From Mucilaginibacter limnophilus (GTDB taxonomy: Bacteria; Bacteroidota; Bacteroidia; Sphingobacteriales; Sphingobacteriaceae), in NCBI RefSeq assembly GCF_004005815.1, contig NZ_SACK01000001.1, positions 682,001-746,000 on the forward strand: a stretch of DNA of 64,000 nt, given 5' to 3'. The position numbers and the translations under genes are program-made. The notes beneath the pieces are model-generated. The model made no database searches and was not told the DNA's origin. It was given only the letters and a program-made list of their open reading frames with translations. Position 1 is the stretch's first letter, and each line of letters starts with the position of its first letter. Of this stretch, positions 8,759 through 18,295 are shown piece after piece.

Positions 8759-9775
8759 ATGAATTTAAAACGATACATCCAACCTGCATTATTGTATTCC
8801 GTCGCACTATTACCGCTCGTCTTTTCCGGTTGCGATGAAAGCCGCGTAGTTGATAAAAGCCAAAAAAAGGAAAGCGTGATGGTAAATTCTGATGAGGAAT
8901 ACGTGATGGTTACCACCGCCATTAATTTTCCTATGTACGTAAACCATGACCAGGCTGCGTTTAAACGCTGGGGGAACGAGCATGGTGTTAAAACATCCAT
9001 ACTCGGCCCTTCCGACTGGGATGTTGCGGCGCAAATTTCCACCATTGAGCAAGTGATAGGCTCAAAGCCGGCTGGTTTGCTTATAAACGGTACCGACCCT
9101 GGTATAGCACAAGTTATAAATAAAGCCGTTGATGCCGGGATACCAACCGTTGTATATGATGCTGATATCCCCAACGCCCGTTACCATGCCTTTTTAGGTA
9201 CCGATTGGTATGAGATAGGTCGCTTACAAGGTGAGGCCATGGCTAAATTGCTTAACGGCAAAGGCAAAGTAGCTTATCTGGGAATTTTAGGAATGACCAA
9301 CATGGACGATGGTTACCGTGGCTTGCAGGATGTTTTCAAAAAATATCCGCAAATAACCATAGTAGGGCGCTATGACGATAAGGCCAATGTGGAAGAGGCG
9401 GCACACATTACATCCGACTTACTACGTGCGCACCCCGACCTTGCCGGTATATGCGGGTTCGATGGTATGAGCGGCCCCGGCATAGGTTTAGCTATCCGCG
9501 AAGCAAATAAAGCAGGTAAAGTAAAAGTAACCGCCGTTGATTGGGAGCCTGAACATCTGCAAATGGTTAAAGCCGGCATTATTGATCATCTGGTAGGGCA
9601 AAAGCGCGAATTGTTTACCTGGTATGGTGCCCAGTTTTTGTTTGATATGAAACATAAAATAAACACACTTACAGCGGATGATGAAAAGGCCGGTATTGTG
9701 GCTGTACCGCATAAGGTAAACACAGGCCTTATCGAAATTAATAAAGATAATATTGACCAATTCCTGAAAAACTGA
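8759..9775 (+). CDS. Lipoprotein sugar-binding protein of the ABC importer (Peripla_BP_4 family)
   Basis: The 338-residue protein starts with a lipoprotein signal peptide (lipobox LVFSGC, Cys near residue 25) and continues as a ribose/xylose-type periplasmic binding protein (pfam13407 type: CDGMSGPGIG-like hinge motif near residue 240, AVDWEPEHL near residue 260). Members of this family bind free monosaccharides, and D-apiose-specific members are known. A lipid-anchored binding protein is unusual for a Gram-negative, though seen in Bacteroidota. The ATG at 8759 follows a TTG codon. Confidence 0.87.
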   Translation: MNLKRYIQPALLYSVALLPLVFSGCDESRVVDKSQKKESVMVNSDEEYVMVTTAINFPMYVNHDQAAFKRWGNEHGVKTSILGPSDWDVAAQISTIEQVIGSKPAGLLINGTDPGIAQVINKAVDAGIPTVVYDADIPNARYHAFLGTDWYEIGRLQGEAMAKLLNGKGKVAYLGILGMTNMDDGYRGLQDVFKKYPQITIVGRYDDKANVEEAAHITSDLLRAHPDLAGICGFDGMSGPGIGLAIREANKAGKVKVTAVDWEPEHLQMVKAGIIDHLVGQKRELFTWYGAQFLFDMKHKINTLTADDEKAGIVAVPHKVNTGLIEINKDNIDQFLKN

Positions 9776-9779
9776 GAAA

Positions 9780-10604
9780 ATGGAAAAAGTAGTTTTAGTA
9801 GGCGCCGGCGGCAAAATGGGCTGTCGTATAGCTGATAACCTGATAGATTCGGTATATGAGGTTTCATACCTCGAAGTTAGCGAGGCCGGTATAGCGCGCT
9901 TGGCCACTAAAGGCCTGAAGCCGTCGGCCGAAGATGAAGTGGTGCCCCTCGGTGATATTGTAATACTGGCTGTGCCTGATATTGCTATACACAAAGTAGC
10001 GGCATTAATTGTACCCAAAATGAAGGCAGGCGCTATGGCTGTATGCCTTGACCCGGCGGCCCCGCTTGCCGGCGCATTGCCTGAAAGGGCAGATGTTAGC
10101 TATTTTGCAGCACACCCGGCGCATCCATCCATATTTAACTACGAGGATACGGCAGAGGCGCACTTTGATTATTTCGGCGGTATAAAAGCCAAGCAAGCCA
10201 TTGTTTGTGCGCTTATTCAGGGACCTGATAGTGATTACAAAAAGGGCGAAGCATTAGCTGAAAAAATATATGCACCGGTATTCAGGTCACATCGTATTAC
10301 TATTGAACAAATGGGCTTACTGGAGCCTGCACTTTCAGAAACTTTTACAGCCTGTTGCCTGGCCATTATGAAAGAAGGATTAGACGAAGTAGTGAAAAAA
10401 GGCGTACCAAAGGACGCCGCGCGCGATTTCTTTTTAGGGCACATGAATATCCTTGCAGCTGTTTTATTTGAAGAAATCAATGGTGTCTTTTCTGATGCCT
10501 GCAACAAAGCCATTGAGATAGGAAAGCCGCTCATATTTAAAGACGATTGGAAAAAGGTATTTGACGATGATTGTGTTAAAGAACAAATAAAAGCCATAAC
10601 CTGA
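9780..10604 (+). CDS. apnO: Probable D-apionate oxidoisomerase
   Basis: The 274-residue protein has an N-terminal NAD-binding Rossmann motif (GAGGKMG at residues 8-14) and an all-helical C-terminal part like phosphogluconate-dehydrogenase-type beta-hydroxyacid dehydrogenases. The AHPAHP motif near residue 115 probably lies at the active site. In the apiose pathway ApnO is an NAD-dependent enzyme that oxidises and rearranges D-apionate to 3-oxo-isoapionate. The gene sits 4 bp after the binding-protein gene and 5 bp before apnL. Fold and size are clear; the specific function follows from the operon. Confidence 0.78.
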   Translation: MEKVVLVGAGGKMGCRIADNLIDSVYEVSYLEVSEAGIARLATKGLKPSAEDEVVPLGDIVILAVPDIAIHKVAALIVPKMKAGAMAVCLDPAAPLAGALPERADVSYFAAHPAHPSIFNYEDTAEAHFDYFGGIKAKQAIVCALIQGPDSDYKKGEALAEKIYAPVFRSHRITIEQMGLLEPALSETFTACCLAIMKEGLDEVVKKGVPKDAARDFFLGHMNILAAVLFEEINGVFSDACNKAIEIGKPLIFKDDWKKVFDDDCVKEQIKAIT

Positions 10605-10609
10605 TAATA

Positions 10610-12538
10610 GTGGACGCTTTAACTGATAACATATTATTAAACGGCACAAATACCATAGCCGCAAAGCCACTTTTGTTAAAGGCAGGTAAACTCACCATGC
10701 AATATCAAAACGGGAATTTGCGCTATATAAAAGCCGCTGATGTTGAAGTTATACGCATGATATATGCTGCAGTTAGAGACGAAAATTGGGGTACTGTTGA
10801 GCCCGTAGTGCTGGCAGAAAATATCATACAAAAAGATACCTCATTTTCAATCAATCTAAAAGTTGAATATAAAGCCCTGCCTATACATTATGTTGCCGAT
10901 TATGCCATTACAGGGCTTGAATGCGGAAAGATAATTTTTGATATGAAAGGCACATGTGTTACACCTTTCAGAAAGAACCGCATTGGCTTTTGTATACTGC
11001 ATCCGTTAGCAACTTGTGAAGGAAAAACCTGTGAAATTACCCATGCAGATGGCAATACAGTTAAGTATCACTTTCCCAAATTGGTTAGTCCGGCACAGCC
11101 ATTCTTAAATGTAGCAGGAATGGAATGGACACCGGCAAATAATATCACAGCCATACTAAAATTCAGCGGCGATATATTTGAAACGGAAGACCAACGTAAC
11201 TGGACTGACGCTTCATACAAAACATATTGCACACCCCTGGCTTTGCCATACCCCGTATGGGTATCGCCCGGTGATGTATTTAAGCAACAGATTGAACTTA
11301 CAGTTACAGGCGATTTTACAGACATTGACATTGATAAAACCAAGCATTTCATTCAAATCAATAAAAATAAGAAGTACTTGTTGCCGGAGATAGGCGTCGC
11401 CGCCGGACCAGCCTTAGATCAGCTAACCAATGAAGAATTATCGCTGCTAAAAAACCTGCGTTTCAAGCATTATCGCATTGATGTTAAAGTTGGAAGCACC
11501 GGCTGGCGCGAGAAATTGATAAGCCAGGCACAGGAGGCTGTTTTGCTGCAATTGCCACTGTTTATAGCTTTGCATGTCAATCTTCAGTTTGCTATTGAAG
11601 ATATTGATGCGTTGTATAATGATGTGAAATCAGCAGGCGCTGAAGTAAATCAGGTTTTATTGTTTCAAACAGGTAGAAAAACAACAGACAATGAATTGTT
11701 ACACCGGATTTTACCTGTTATAAGAGAAAGATTCCCGCTTGTAAACATAGGTGCCGGTACCGACGCTTATTTTGCGGAACTGAACCGGCAGCCTGTTTAT
11801 GCTAAAAACATCGACTTTGTTAACTTTAGTATCAACCCACAGGTACATGCTTTTGACAACCCGTCGCTTATTGAAACGCTTGACGCGCAAACCGCCGTTT
11901 TGGCAAAAGCGAAGACGTTGTTTCCGGGTAAGCATATCAGCGTATCGCCGGTAACTTTAAAGCCTCGATTTAATCCTAACGCGGCGGCAGATAGCTCAGT
12001 TATTTGTGATACGGATGATACGATTGATGCAAGGCAAGGTTCGCTTTTTGTCGCCGGTTGGACGCTGGGCAGCATTGCCGCCTTAGCCAAAGGAGGGGCA
12101 CAAAATATTACATTTTATGAAACCTATGGCGCTAAAGGATTTTTCGCCAGCCTGAACCAGGCGGAACAAGAGGTGGCACCCTTTATGCCGGGCTATCAGT
12201 TTCCTATGTTGCTGATGTTTAAACTGCTTAGCCAGTTTTCTGGCAAAGTACATTGCAAAGAAGTTGTAAATGATAATCCTTTAGATTTATCGGCATTGGT
12301 GTTATGTGCCGATAATAATAAAGAGCTGATTGTGCTGGCAAATCATACAGATGAAGTGTTATCGATAGGTATCAAAAGCGATAAAAGTTATTCAGTAAAG
12401 CAGCTTACCGCTGAGTTGCTTAAACAGGATAACTGGTTTTATGAATGGAATAACCAGTCAATTAGCACAACCGCCGCTACAAAAAATATAGTAAGCGTAG
12501 ATTTAGAACCCATGGCTGTAGCAATATTGGCTAATTAG
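10610..12538 (+). CDS. apnL: Probable D-apionolactonase (D-apionate lactonase)
   Basis: The 642-residue protein has no signal peptide and reads as three parts: an N-terminal beta-sandwich (about 1-255), a TIM-barrel-like middle (about 260-540) and a small C-terminal beta domain (about 555-642). This layout and size match ApnL, the lactonase that opens apionolactone to D-apionate. The translation start is a GTG at 10610, 5 bp after the apnO stop, and I see no better ATG. It is the last gene of the operon. Without the context it would be called a glycosidase-like protein of unknown function. Confidence 0.72.
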   Translation: MDALTDNILLNGTNTIAAKPLLLKAGKLTMQYQNGNLRYIKAADVEVIRMIYAAVRDENWGTVEPVVLAENIIQKDTSFSINLKVEYKALPIHYVADYAITGLECGKIIFDMKGTCVTPFRKNRIGFCILHPLATCEGKTCEITHADGNTVKYHFPKLVSPAQPFLNVAGMEWTPANNITAILKFSGDIFETEDQRNWTDASYKTYCTPLALPYPVWVSPGDVFKQQIELTVTGDFTDIDIDKTKHFIQINKNKKYLLPEIGVAAGPALDQLTNEELSLLKNLRFKHYRIDVKVGSTGWREKLISQAQEAVLLQLPLFIALHVNLQFAIEDIDALYNDVKSAGAEVNQVLLFQTGRKTTDNELLHRILPVIRERFPLVNIGAGTDAYFAELNRQPVYAKNIDFVNFSINPQVHAFDNPSLIETLDAQTAVLAKAKTLFPGKHISVSPVTLKPRFNPNAAADSSVICDTDDTIDARQGSLFVAGWTLGSIAALAKGGAQNITFYETYGAKGFFASLNQAEQEVAPFMPGYQFPMLLMFKLLSQFSGKVHCKEVVNDNPLDLSALVLCADNNKELIVLANHTDEVLSIGIKSDKSYSVKQLTAELLKQDNWFYEWNNQSISTTAATKNIVSVDLEPMAVAILAN

Positions 12539-12798
12539 TTTATTAATAGGACAATAAAAATTATGTTTAAACAGGTAAAATATCATAACGCCGTATATAT
12601 TTGCTGTATCTGCAACTTTAGTATAAACTGCACATAATTCGCGTGCAATGTGGTACATAAGTTCATACGGAGTGTAATAACATTCCTGCCAATAAACCTT
12701 AAAATTAGAATAAGTAAATAGAATATATGCCGTGCATATGTCTGTTTGTTTCTGATAGGATGAGATTTGCCAATTAGGAGTTAACTTATAAATACTGG
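12539..12798. promoter_or_regulatory. Intergenic region before the kelch/SARP regulator, with a -7 box
   Basis: This 260-bp stretch has no gene. A perfect Bacteroidota -7 hexamer pair (TATATTTG, 12596-12603, plus strand) would give a 5' leader of nearly 190 nt to the regulator gene. No convincing terminator hairpin follows apnL, so read-through from the operon into the regulator is possible. Confidence 0.35.
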
Positions 12799-15399
12799 AT
12801 GATTACAGGTGTTTACAGGCTTTTATTACTTTGTGCTTTAATACTGTTTGGGTATGTGCCGTTGTTTGCCCAATCATCAGGATTAGAGTTTGCCAGTCAT
12901 GAAGTAAATGCCGATAAACGTACCGGTGTTAGTTTAAGCGGCGAGAAAGCTTTGTGTTTTGAAGACGATATGGAAATGAAGTTTGAATTTTCCTTCGTGC
13001 CAAATCAAAATGATTATTTCGGTTATATATTCAGAATAACTGATGAAAACCGGAATAACATCGACTTTATTTACGATAAAGATTCTGCCAATCATTTCAA
13101 GCTGATATGTGGTAACAATTATTCAAAGGTTTCCTTCAATTTACCTGTCGCCAATCTTTACAACTCCTGGACGCGTATCCGTATCAAAGTTTCACCAAAT
13201 AAGCGTTTAGTTCATTTTTGGGTAGGCAAGAAGTTATACACGCAGTCAATTAACGTAAGCCCCGGTAATTGTTTTAAAATATTTTTTGGCGCTAATGACT
13301 ACGGCAGCGTGCGCACTAAAGATGTGCCGCCAATGAAAATAAAAAATGTGGAGATTGCTGAGAATGGGGATGCAAAATTTTCATGGAAGTTTGACGAAGA
13401 TGCAGGCAATATTGCTCGCGAAGCGTTAAACGAACAAAACGCAACAGTAAATAATCCTGTGTGGATACGCAGGCTACACGCGGGCTGGCAGTTTGTGCAA
13501 AGCATAAAAACAAAAGGGGCTGCGAGTGTGGCTTTTGATAACCAGAAAGAAGAGTTGTTTATAATTGGCCAGGATTCGCTTACTAAATATTCTTTCGGGT
13601 CGCACCAGGTAAGTCGCGAAAAATATGAATCAGGCCAGCATGTATTGCTTCGTGGCAGTCAGTCGTTATTTAACAAAGCTGATGGTAAAATCTATAATTA
13701 CTATACTGATCAAAAAAAGGTTATTACTTACAATCTGCAAACGCATAGCTGGGATAGTAAATTTAATGCTGATTCAATTACTGATAACTGGCATACTAAC
13801 AAATTTTATTCTGCTGCCGATTCATCATTTTACATATTAGGTGGCTATGGTCATTTCAGGTACAAAAATCTTATTCGTAAGTATCATATCCCTACAAAAA
13901 GCTGGACAGAAGTAGTACCCAAAGGGCATCGCTTTATACCGCGTTACCTGGCAGCTTTAGGGCAGGCCGGCCACGGAGCCTATATTTTAGGCGGGTTTGG
14001 AAGTGTTACAGGCCAGCAATTACTTAGTCCGCAAAATCAATATGACCTGCTTTATTTTGACGCTAAAGCCAGTACATTAAAAAAAATATATCAGTTACCT
14101 TTTCCTGAAGAAGACTTTGTATTTGCCAACTCGATGATTGTTGATGAGGCTAACGGGTTTTATTACGCGCTTGCCTTTCCGCAACATAAATTTAATTCAA
14201 GTTTACAGCTTATTAAAGGTTCCTTAAGCAAGCCCGAATATAAGCCCCTGGGTAATCGTATCCCTCTAAACTTTCATGACATCCGCTCGTTTATCGACCT
14301 GTATTACAGTCCCGTAAGTAAGCGTTTTGTGGCTGTTACCATGTTTCGTAACGAGAACGATATTACTGAAACCCGGGTTTACAGCATAAATAGTCCGGTT
14401 ATTGCCCGTGTACAAAAAGCAGCGCCATTTGAATTAAGTAAGTTGGCTAAAGTGATAGTTGGTTTTGCGGCGCTTGTTTTAATTGTTGGCACTGTGATTT
14501 TTATGGTCAGAAAACGACTGAAAAAGAATGGCGTTACAATAACCAGGCAGCCAAACCATGATATTCCACATATCACTGTAAAGCATACAGTTCCCTCAGC
14601 CTTGTCTGAAGAAGAGCGTTTGCCAATTATACCAACTCTTGAAGAGCCTGAAATTCCAAACGCGCCCGAAGAACACTACAAAAGCACCATTTTTACTTTT
14701 GGCGATTTGCGTTTATTTAGTGCAGAGGGCGACGAACTTACAAAGTACTTTACCCCACTAATAAAAGAACTGTTTTTGTTGATACTGCTCTACACCTTGA
14801 GGTGGGAGCGGGGCATTAGCTCTGAAAAGCTGAAAGAGTTACTATGGTCAAGTAAAAGTGTTCAACGTGCACGTAACAACCGTTCAGTAAATTTGGGCAA
14901 ACTCAAAAGCATTTTAGATAATTTGCCCGGTTGCGAAATTGTGAAACAACCCGGCTATTGGAGCGTGGTTATTGATTATGACCGTATAAAAGTTGATTAT
15001 TATGATTACCTGCGCATTGTAAAAGATAAAAGCAAGGTTGATAAGAAAAAAATAATCGCTTTAAGTAATATTACCCGTCGCGGCGCATTTTTAACTAATG
15101 CCGATTATGAGTGGCTTGATCAGTTTAAGGCCGAGATAAGTAACGACATTATTGACACCTATCTGCACTTTGCGAACTCTATTGAAATTGCCGATGACCC
15201 TGAATTCCTGATACAGGTAGCCAACTACATTTTTTATTTTGACGCTGTGAACGAGGAAGCGATGACCATTAAATGCAAGGCGTTCTCACATTTAGGCAAA
15301 CACTCGCTTGCCAAAACCACGTACGAAAACTTCTGCAAGGAATACAAAGTAATTTATGGTGAAGAATTTAAACGCCCGTTTCATGCTATTTTAGAATAA
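12799..15399 (+). CDS. Membrane-spanning transcriptional regulator: LamG/kelch-like sensor, TM segment, SARP-like winged helix
   Basis: The 866-residue protein begins with a signal peptide (about 1-24), followed by a LamG-like beta-sandwich (about 30-215) and a kelch/beta-propeller-like region (about 230-540) with repeated YILGGYG/YILGGFG motifs. A single membrane helix lies at about 551-573 and is followed by Arg/Lys residues. The cytoplasmic part has a winged-helix domain (about 630-725, with FGDLRLF and an LWS motif) and a BTAD-like helical repeat region (about 730-866). So the extracytoplasmic part probably senses a ligand and the inside part binds DNA in one polypeptide, without kinase or receiver. 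Its position after apnL suggests it controls the apiose or neighbouring glycosidase genes, which is inference. Confidence 0.75.
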   Translation: MITGVYRLLLLCALILFGYVPLFAQSSGLEFASHEVNADKRTGVSLSGEKALCFEDDMEMKFEFSFVPNQNDYFGYIFRITDENRNNIDFIYDKDSANHFKLICGNNYSKVSFNLPVANLYNSWTRIRIKVSPNKRLVHFWVGKKLYTQSINVSPGNCFKIFFGANDYGSVRTKDVPPMKIKNVEIAENGDAKFSWKFDEDAGNIAREALNEQNATVNNPVWIRRLHAGWQFVQSIKTKGAASVAFDNQKEELFIIGQDSLTKYSFGSHQVSREKYESGQHVLLRGSQSLFNKADGKIYNYYTDQKKVITYNLQTHSWDSKFNADSITDNWHTNKFYSAADSSFYILGGYGHFRYKNLIRKYHIPTKSWTEVVPKGHRFIPRYLAALGQAGHGAYILGGFGSVTGQQLLSPQNQYDLLYFDAKASTLKKIYQLPFPEEDFVFANSMIVDEANGFYYALAFPQHKFNSSLQLIKGSLSKPEYKPLGNRIPLNFHDIRSFIDLYYSPVSKRFVAVTMFRNENDITETRVYSINSPVIARVQKAAPFELSKLAKVIVGFAALVLIVGTVIFMVRKRLKKNGVTITRQPNHDIPHITVKHTVPSALSEEERLPIIPTLEEPEIPNAPEEHYKSTIFTFGDLRLFSAEGDELTKYFTPLIKELFLLILLYTLRWERGISSEKLKELLWSSKSVQRARNNRSVNLGKLKSILDNLPGCEIVKQPGYWSVVIDYDRIKVDYYDYLRIVKDKSKVDKKKIIALSNITRRGAFLTNADYEWLDQFKAEISNDIIDTYLHFANSIEIADDPEFLIQVANYIFYFDAVNEEAMTIKCKAFSHLGKHSLAKTTYENFCKEYKVIYGEEFKRPFHAILE

Positions 15400-15518
15400 T
15401 TTCACAAAACTTCTGCTTAAAAGTGTAGATTAATCTGTTTTTAACCAATTTATAACTACTCCATCCGTAATTTATCTTCTCATTAACCTGCCTGAATATC
15501 CAGTGCACTAAACCAATT

Positions 15519-16928
15519 ATGAAGATAATTTACTGTACTTTCCTTATTTGCCTAAGCCTTAGCATTTGCAAAGCAAACGTAGTGGATAGCTTACCGAACA
15601 CTAAAAAACGGGTATTTATATTAACAGATATTTCTAACGAACCGGATGATGAAGAGTCGATGGTGCGGTTTCTTGTGTATGCCAATCAGTTTGATGTTGA
15701 AGGATTGGTAGCCACTACGTCTATGTACCTTAAAAACCAGGTACGTGAAGATTTAATACGCCGTCAAATTGCAGCTTATGCAAAAGTGCAGCCTAATTTA
15801 AGCAAGCATGCCGACGGCTTCCCGACGGGCGCTCAGTTAGAAGCTGTTACAGCATCAGGACAACCCGGTTATGGTATGGCGGCAGTAGGTAACGACAAAG
15901 CCAGTAAAGGAGCCGTGCTGTTAACAAAAGCAATTCTAAAAAATGATTCGCGCCCTTTGTGGATTTGTGGCTGGGGCGGGGTAAATACCCTGGCACAAGC
16001 ATTAATTGATGCGAAAAAAAGCGTTTCACCTAATGTATTTAAAAAAGCAATTTCAAAATTGCGCGTTTATGCCATTGCCGATCAGGACGATGCCGGGCTA
16101 TGGATTAGAAAGCAATTTCCCGACTTATTTTATATTGCTTCTCCGGCTACCGATTACCGTGAATATTTCCGTGCAACCTGGACAGGTATCAGCGGCGACC
16201 GCCACTACGCTAACGCACCGTTGTTCAAGTTTAATCTTGTAGATAATGCCTGGTTGCGTGCCAACGTGATTGATGGGCATGGGCCTTTAGGTGCCTTATA
16301 TCCGCCTTACGCCTTCATAATGGAAGGCGACACCCCGTCATTTTTAGGGCTGATAAATAATGGGCTTGGCTGGGCAGAAAGCCCTGCAAATGGGGGATGG
16401 GGTGGACGTTACGTACTATTTAAACCCACAGGCGAATCGCGCGAATTCTGGACAAACAATCAATTTAGCCGTGACAGTGTGGCTGATGGTATGGGCGGAA
16501 CATCAGTAAGTGACCCCGCTACAATATGGCGCTGGCGCGAACATTACCAGCATGATTTTGCAGCGCGGATGGATTGGTGCGTGAGCGATTTTAAGGGTGC
16601 AAACCATAATCCTACAGTTGTTTTAAATAACAATCGTACCACACAAATAATAAACATAGAAGCCAGGCCAGGTGAAACTATAACACTTGATGGTGCCGGA
16701 ACTACCGATATTGATGGGAACGACACTAAAATCAGCTGGTTTGTTTATAAAGAAGCAGGTACTTACAATGGCACTGTAAAGCTTGACACTGGTAACAGCA
16801 CCAAATGTTTATTAAAGGTACCGCCAGGCCAGGCGGGGCAAACCGTGCATATTATAATGCAGGTTAAAGACAATGGTACGCCATCGCTATACGCTTATCG
16901 CCGCGCTATAATCAAAATTTTGCCTTAG
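15519..16928 (+). CDS. Secreted DUF1593 (nucleoside-hydrolase-like) protein
   Basis: The 469-residue protein has a signal peptide (about 1-19) and a DUF1593 domain, which has the fold of inosine-uridine nucleoside hydrolases: the Asp-rich start ILTDISNEPDDEES near residue 33 mimics the calcium-binding DxxxDD loop of that superfamily. The C-terminal 100 residues form an Ig-like beta domain found with DUF1593. Such proteins occur in polysaccharide-degradation loci, and a carbohydrate role is likely but unproven. The gene starts 119 bp after the regulator gene and is followed by two glycosidase genes on the same strand. Confidence 0.78.
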   Translation: MKIIYCTFLICLSLSICKANVVDSLPNTKKRVFILTDISNEPDDEESMVRFLVYANQFDVEGLVATTSMYLKNQVREDLIRRQIAAYAKVQPNLSKHADGFPTGAQLEAVTASGQPGYGMAAVGNDKASKGAVLLTKAILKNDSRPLWICGWGGVNTLAQALIDAKKSVSPNVFKKAISKLRVYAIADQDDAGLWIRKQFPDLFYIASPATDYREYFRATWTGISGDRHYANAPLFKFNLVDNAWLRANVIDGHGPLGALYPPYAFIMEGDTPSFLGLINNGLGWAESPANGGWGGRYVLFKPTGESREFWTNNQFSRDSVADGMGGTSVSDPATIWRWREHYQHDFAARMDWCVSDFKGANHNPTVVLNNNRTTQIINIEARPGETITLDGAGTTDIDGNDTKISWFVYKEAGTYNGTVKLDTGNSTKCLLKVPPGQAGQTVHIIMQVKDNGTPSLYAYRRAIIKILP

Positions 16929-16962
16929 TCGTCATACTTAATCTATACAATTTATATCCATA

Positions 16963-18291
16963 ATGTATAAAATTTCTACTTGCGCTGTCGCGCTGTTGCT
17001 ATTGTGCACAACCGCTTGGTCACAAAAAAGTATTCAGACTACATTTAGCGAGGTTACACCGCTTAAAAGTAATATAGTTGCTGATGCCGTGGGCGTCAAC
17101 ACGCACCTTGATTATGTTAACACGGTTTATTACAAACGATATGAAGATATTATAAAACCACGGTTGGCCGAATTAGGTGTAAAGCACATCAGAGATCATT
17201 TTGGCGACACGCTGATTAACAACCGTTACGCCGAACTTGCCCGTTTGCATAACATCAGGCTACTGGTTATTGCTAAAGACAACGGCGAGGATTTACATCA
17301 TTTAAAAAATGAAGTAAAACGGCTTAACCGCTCGCAACAAGTTGTGGAAATGATAGAGGCCGCAAATGAGCGTGATAATGGCTGGAAGCAAAACTGGAAC
17401 AGGCTATGTTATTATTTAAAAGAGTTTTACGCCGTTTTTAAAGGTGATGGTGAAACAAAAGATATTCCTTTAGTTGGACCTTCTTTCGCGAATACGCGCG
17501 ACGCGGCAGTAGAACTTGGTAAAGCCTGCAACGATGCGCAAAACAATATGGATGTAGGAAATATACATGCATACAGTGGGCTATTCCCTGAAAGCCCGAT
17601 AGCCGGCGGCTGGGGAATAAGCCTTACCCAAGCTATTAAAAATTACCGTACAATAGCCGGTAATAAGCCCATTATAGAATCGGAATGCGGTTATAAAATG
17701 AGCGAAGGACTTGATGGACATCCGGCGGTTTCACAACGCACTGCCGCAAAGTATGCACCCCGTTTGGTGCTTGAGAGAATGCGGCATGGTATTAACAAGC
17801 TTTACTTTTATCAGCTTATTAATGATGTTGAAGACTTTGGTTTGTTAAATAATGATGGCTCTCCACGCGAGCAATTTGTCGCCTTAAAAAATCTCATCCA
17901 TTTAACAACCGATAACAACAGCAATTTTACTCCGAACAAAGTAAGTTACGCGTTGACGGGCGATACAGCTAACATCCGGCAAATGGTATTGCAAAAAAGC
18001 GATGGTAAGTATCTGCTGATGTTATGGCAGGGGGTGAGCGGATCAAACAAAGGGTATCACCACAACGACCAGGTTGATGTAGCTGTAGCAGATAAAAAAG
18101 TAACGCTGCAACTTAAAAACAAGCCGGCTGCTGTAAGGGTTTTCAGGCCATCTTTCAGTAAAATGCCCGATGGTAATGGTATTAGGCCCGTTGCTATGTA
18201 TAACGGGCAATCGTTGGTAAAGCTTAACGTGCCTGACCATATTGTTATAGTTGAAATAACACCAGCAACAGGTAAAGCTACATCTAAATAA
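16963..18291 (+). CDS. Secreted clan GH-A-like glycoside hydrolase
   Basis: The 442-residue protein has a signal peptide (about 1-20) and a TIM-barrel resembling clan GH-A hydrolases. The Asn-Glu pair in EAANERD (Glu136) fits the acid/base, and the ESE motif (Glu239/Glu241) fits the nucleophile strand. A small beta domain follows from about residue 330. I cannot place it in a numbered family; GH39 or GH5-like distant relatives are possible. It lies 34 bp after the DUF1593 gene and 4 bp before the rhamnosidase gene, so the three are probably co-transcribed. Confidence 0.68.
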   Translation: MYKISTCAVALLLLCTTAWSQKSIQTTFSEVTPLKSNIVADAVGVNTHLDYVNTVYYKRYEDIIKPRLAELGVKHIRDHFGDTLINNRYAELARLHNIRLLVIAKDNGEDLHHLKNEVKRLNRSQQVVEMIEAANERDNGWKQNWNRLCYYLKEFYAVFKGDGETKDIPLVGPSFANTRDAAVELGKACNDAQNNMDVGNIHAYSGLFPESPIAGGWGISLTQAIKNYRTIAGNKPIIESECGYKMSEGLDGHPAVSQRTAAKYAPRLVLERMRHGINKLYFYQLINDVEDFGLLNNDGSPREQFVALKNLIHLTTDNNSNFTPNKVSYALTGDTANIRQMVLQKSDGKYLLMLWQGVSGSNKGYHHNDQVDVAVADKKVTLQLKNKPAAVRVFRPSFSKMPDGNGIRPVAMYNGQSLVKLNVPDHIVIVEITPATGKATSK

Positions 18292-18295
18292 CACT

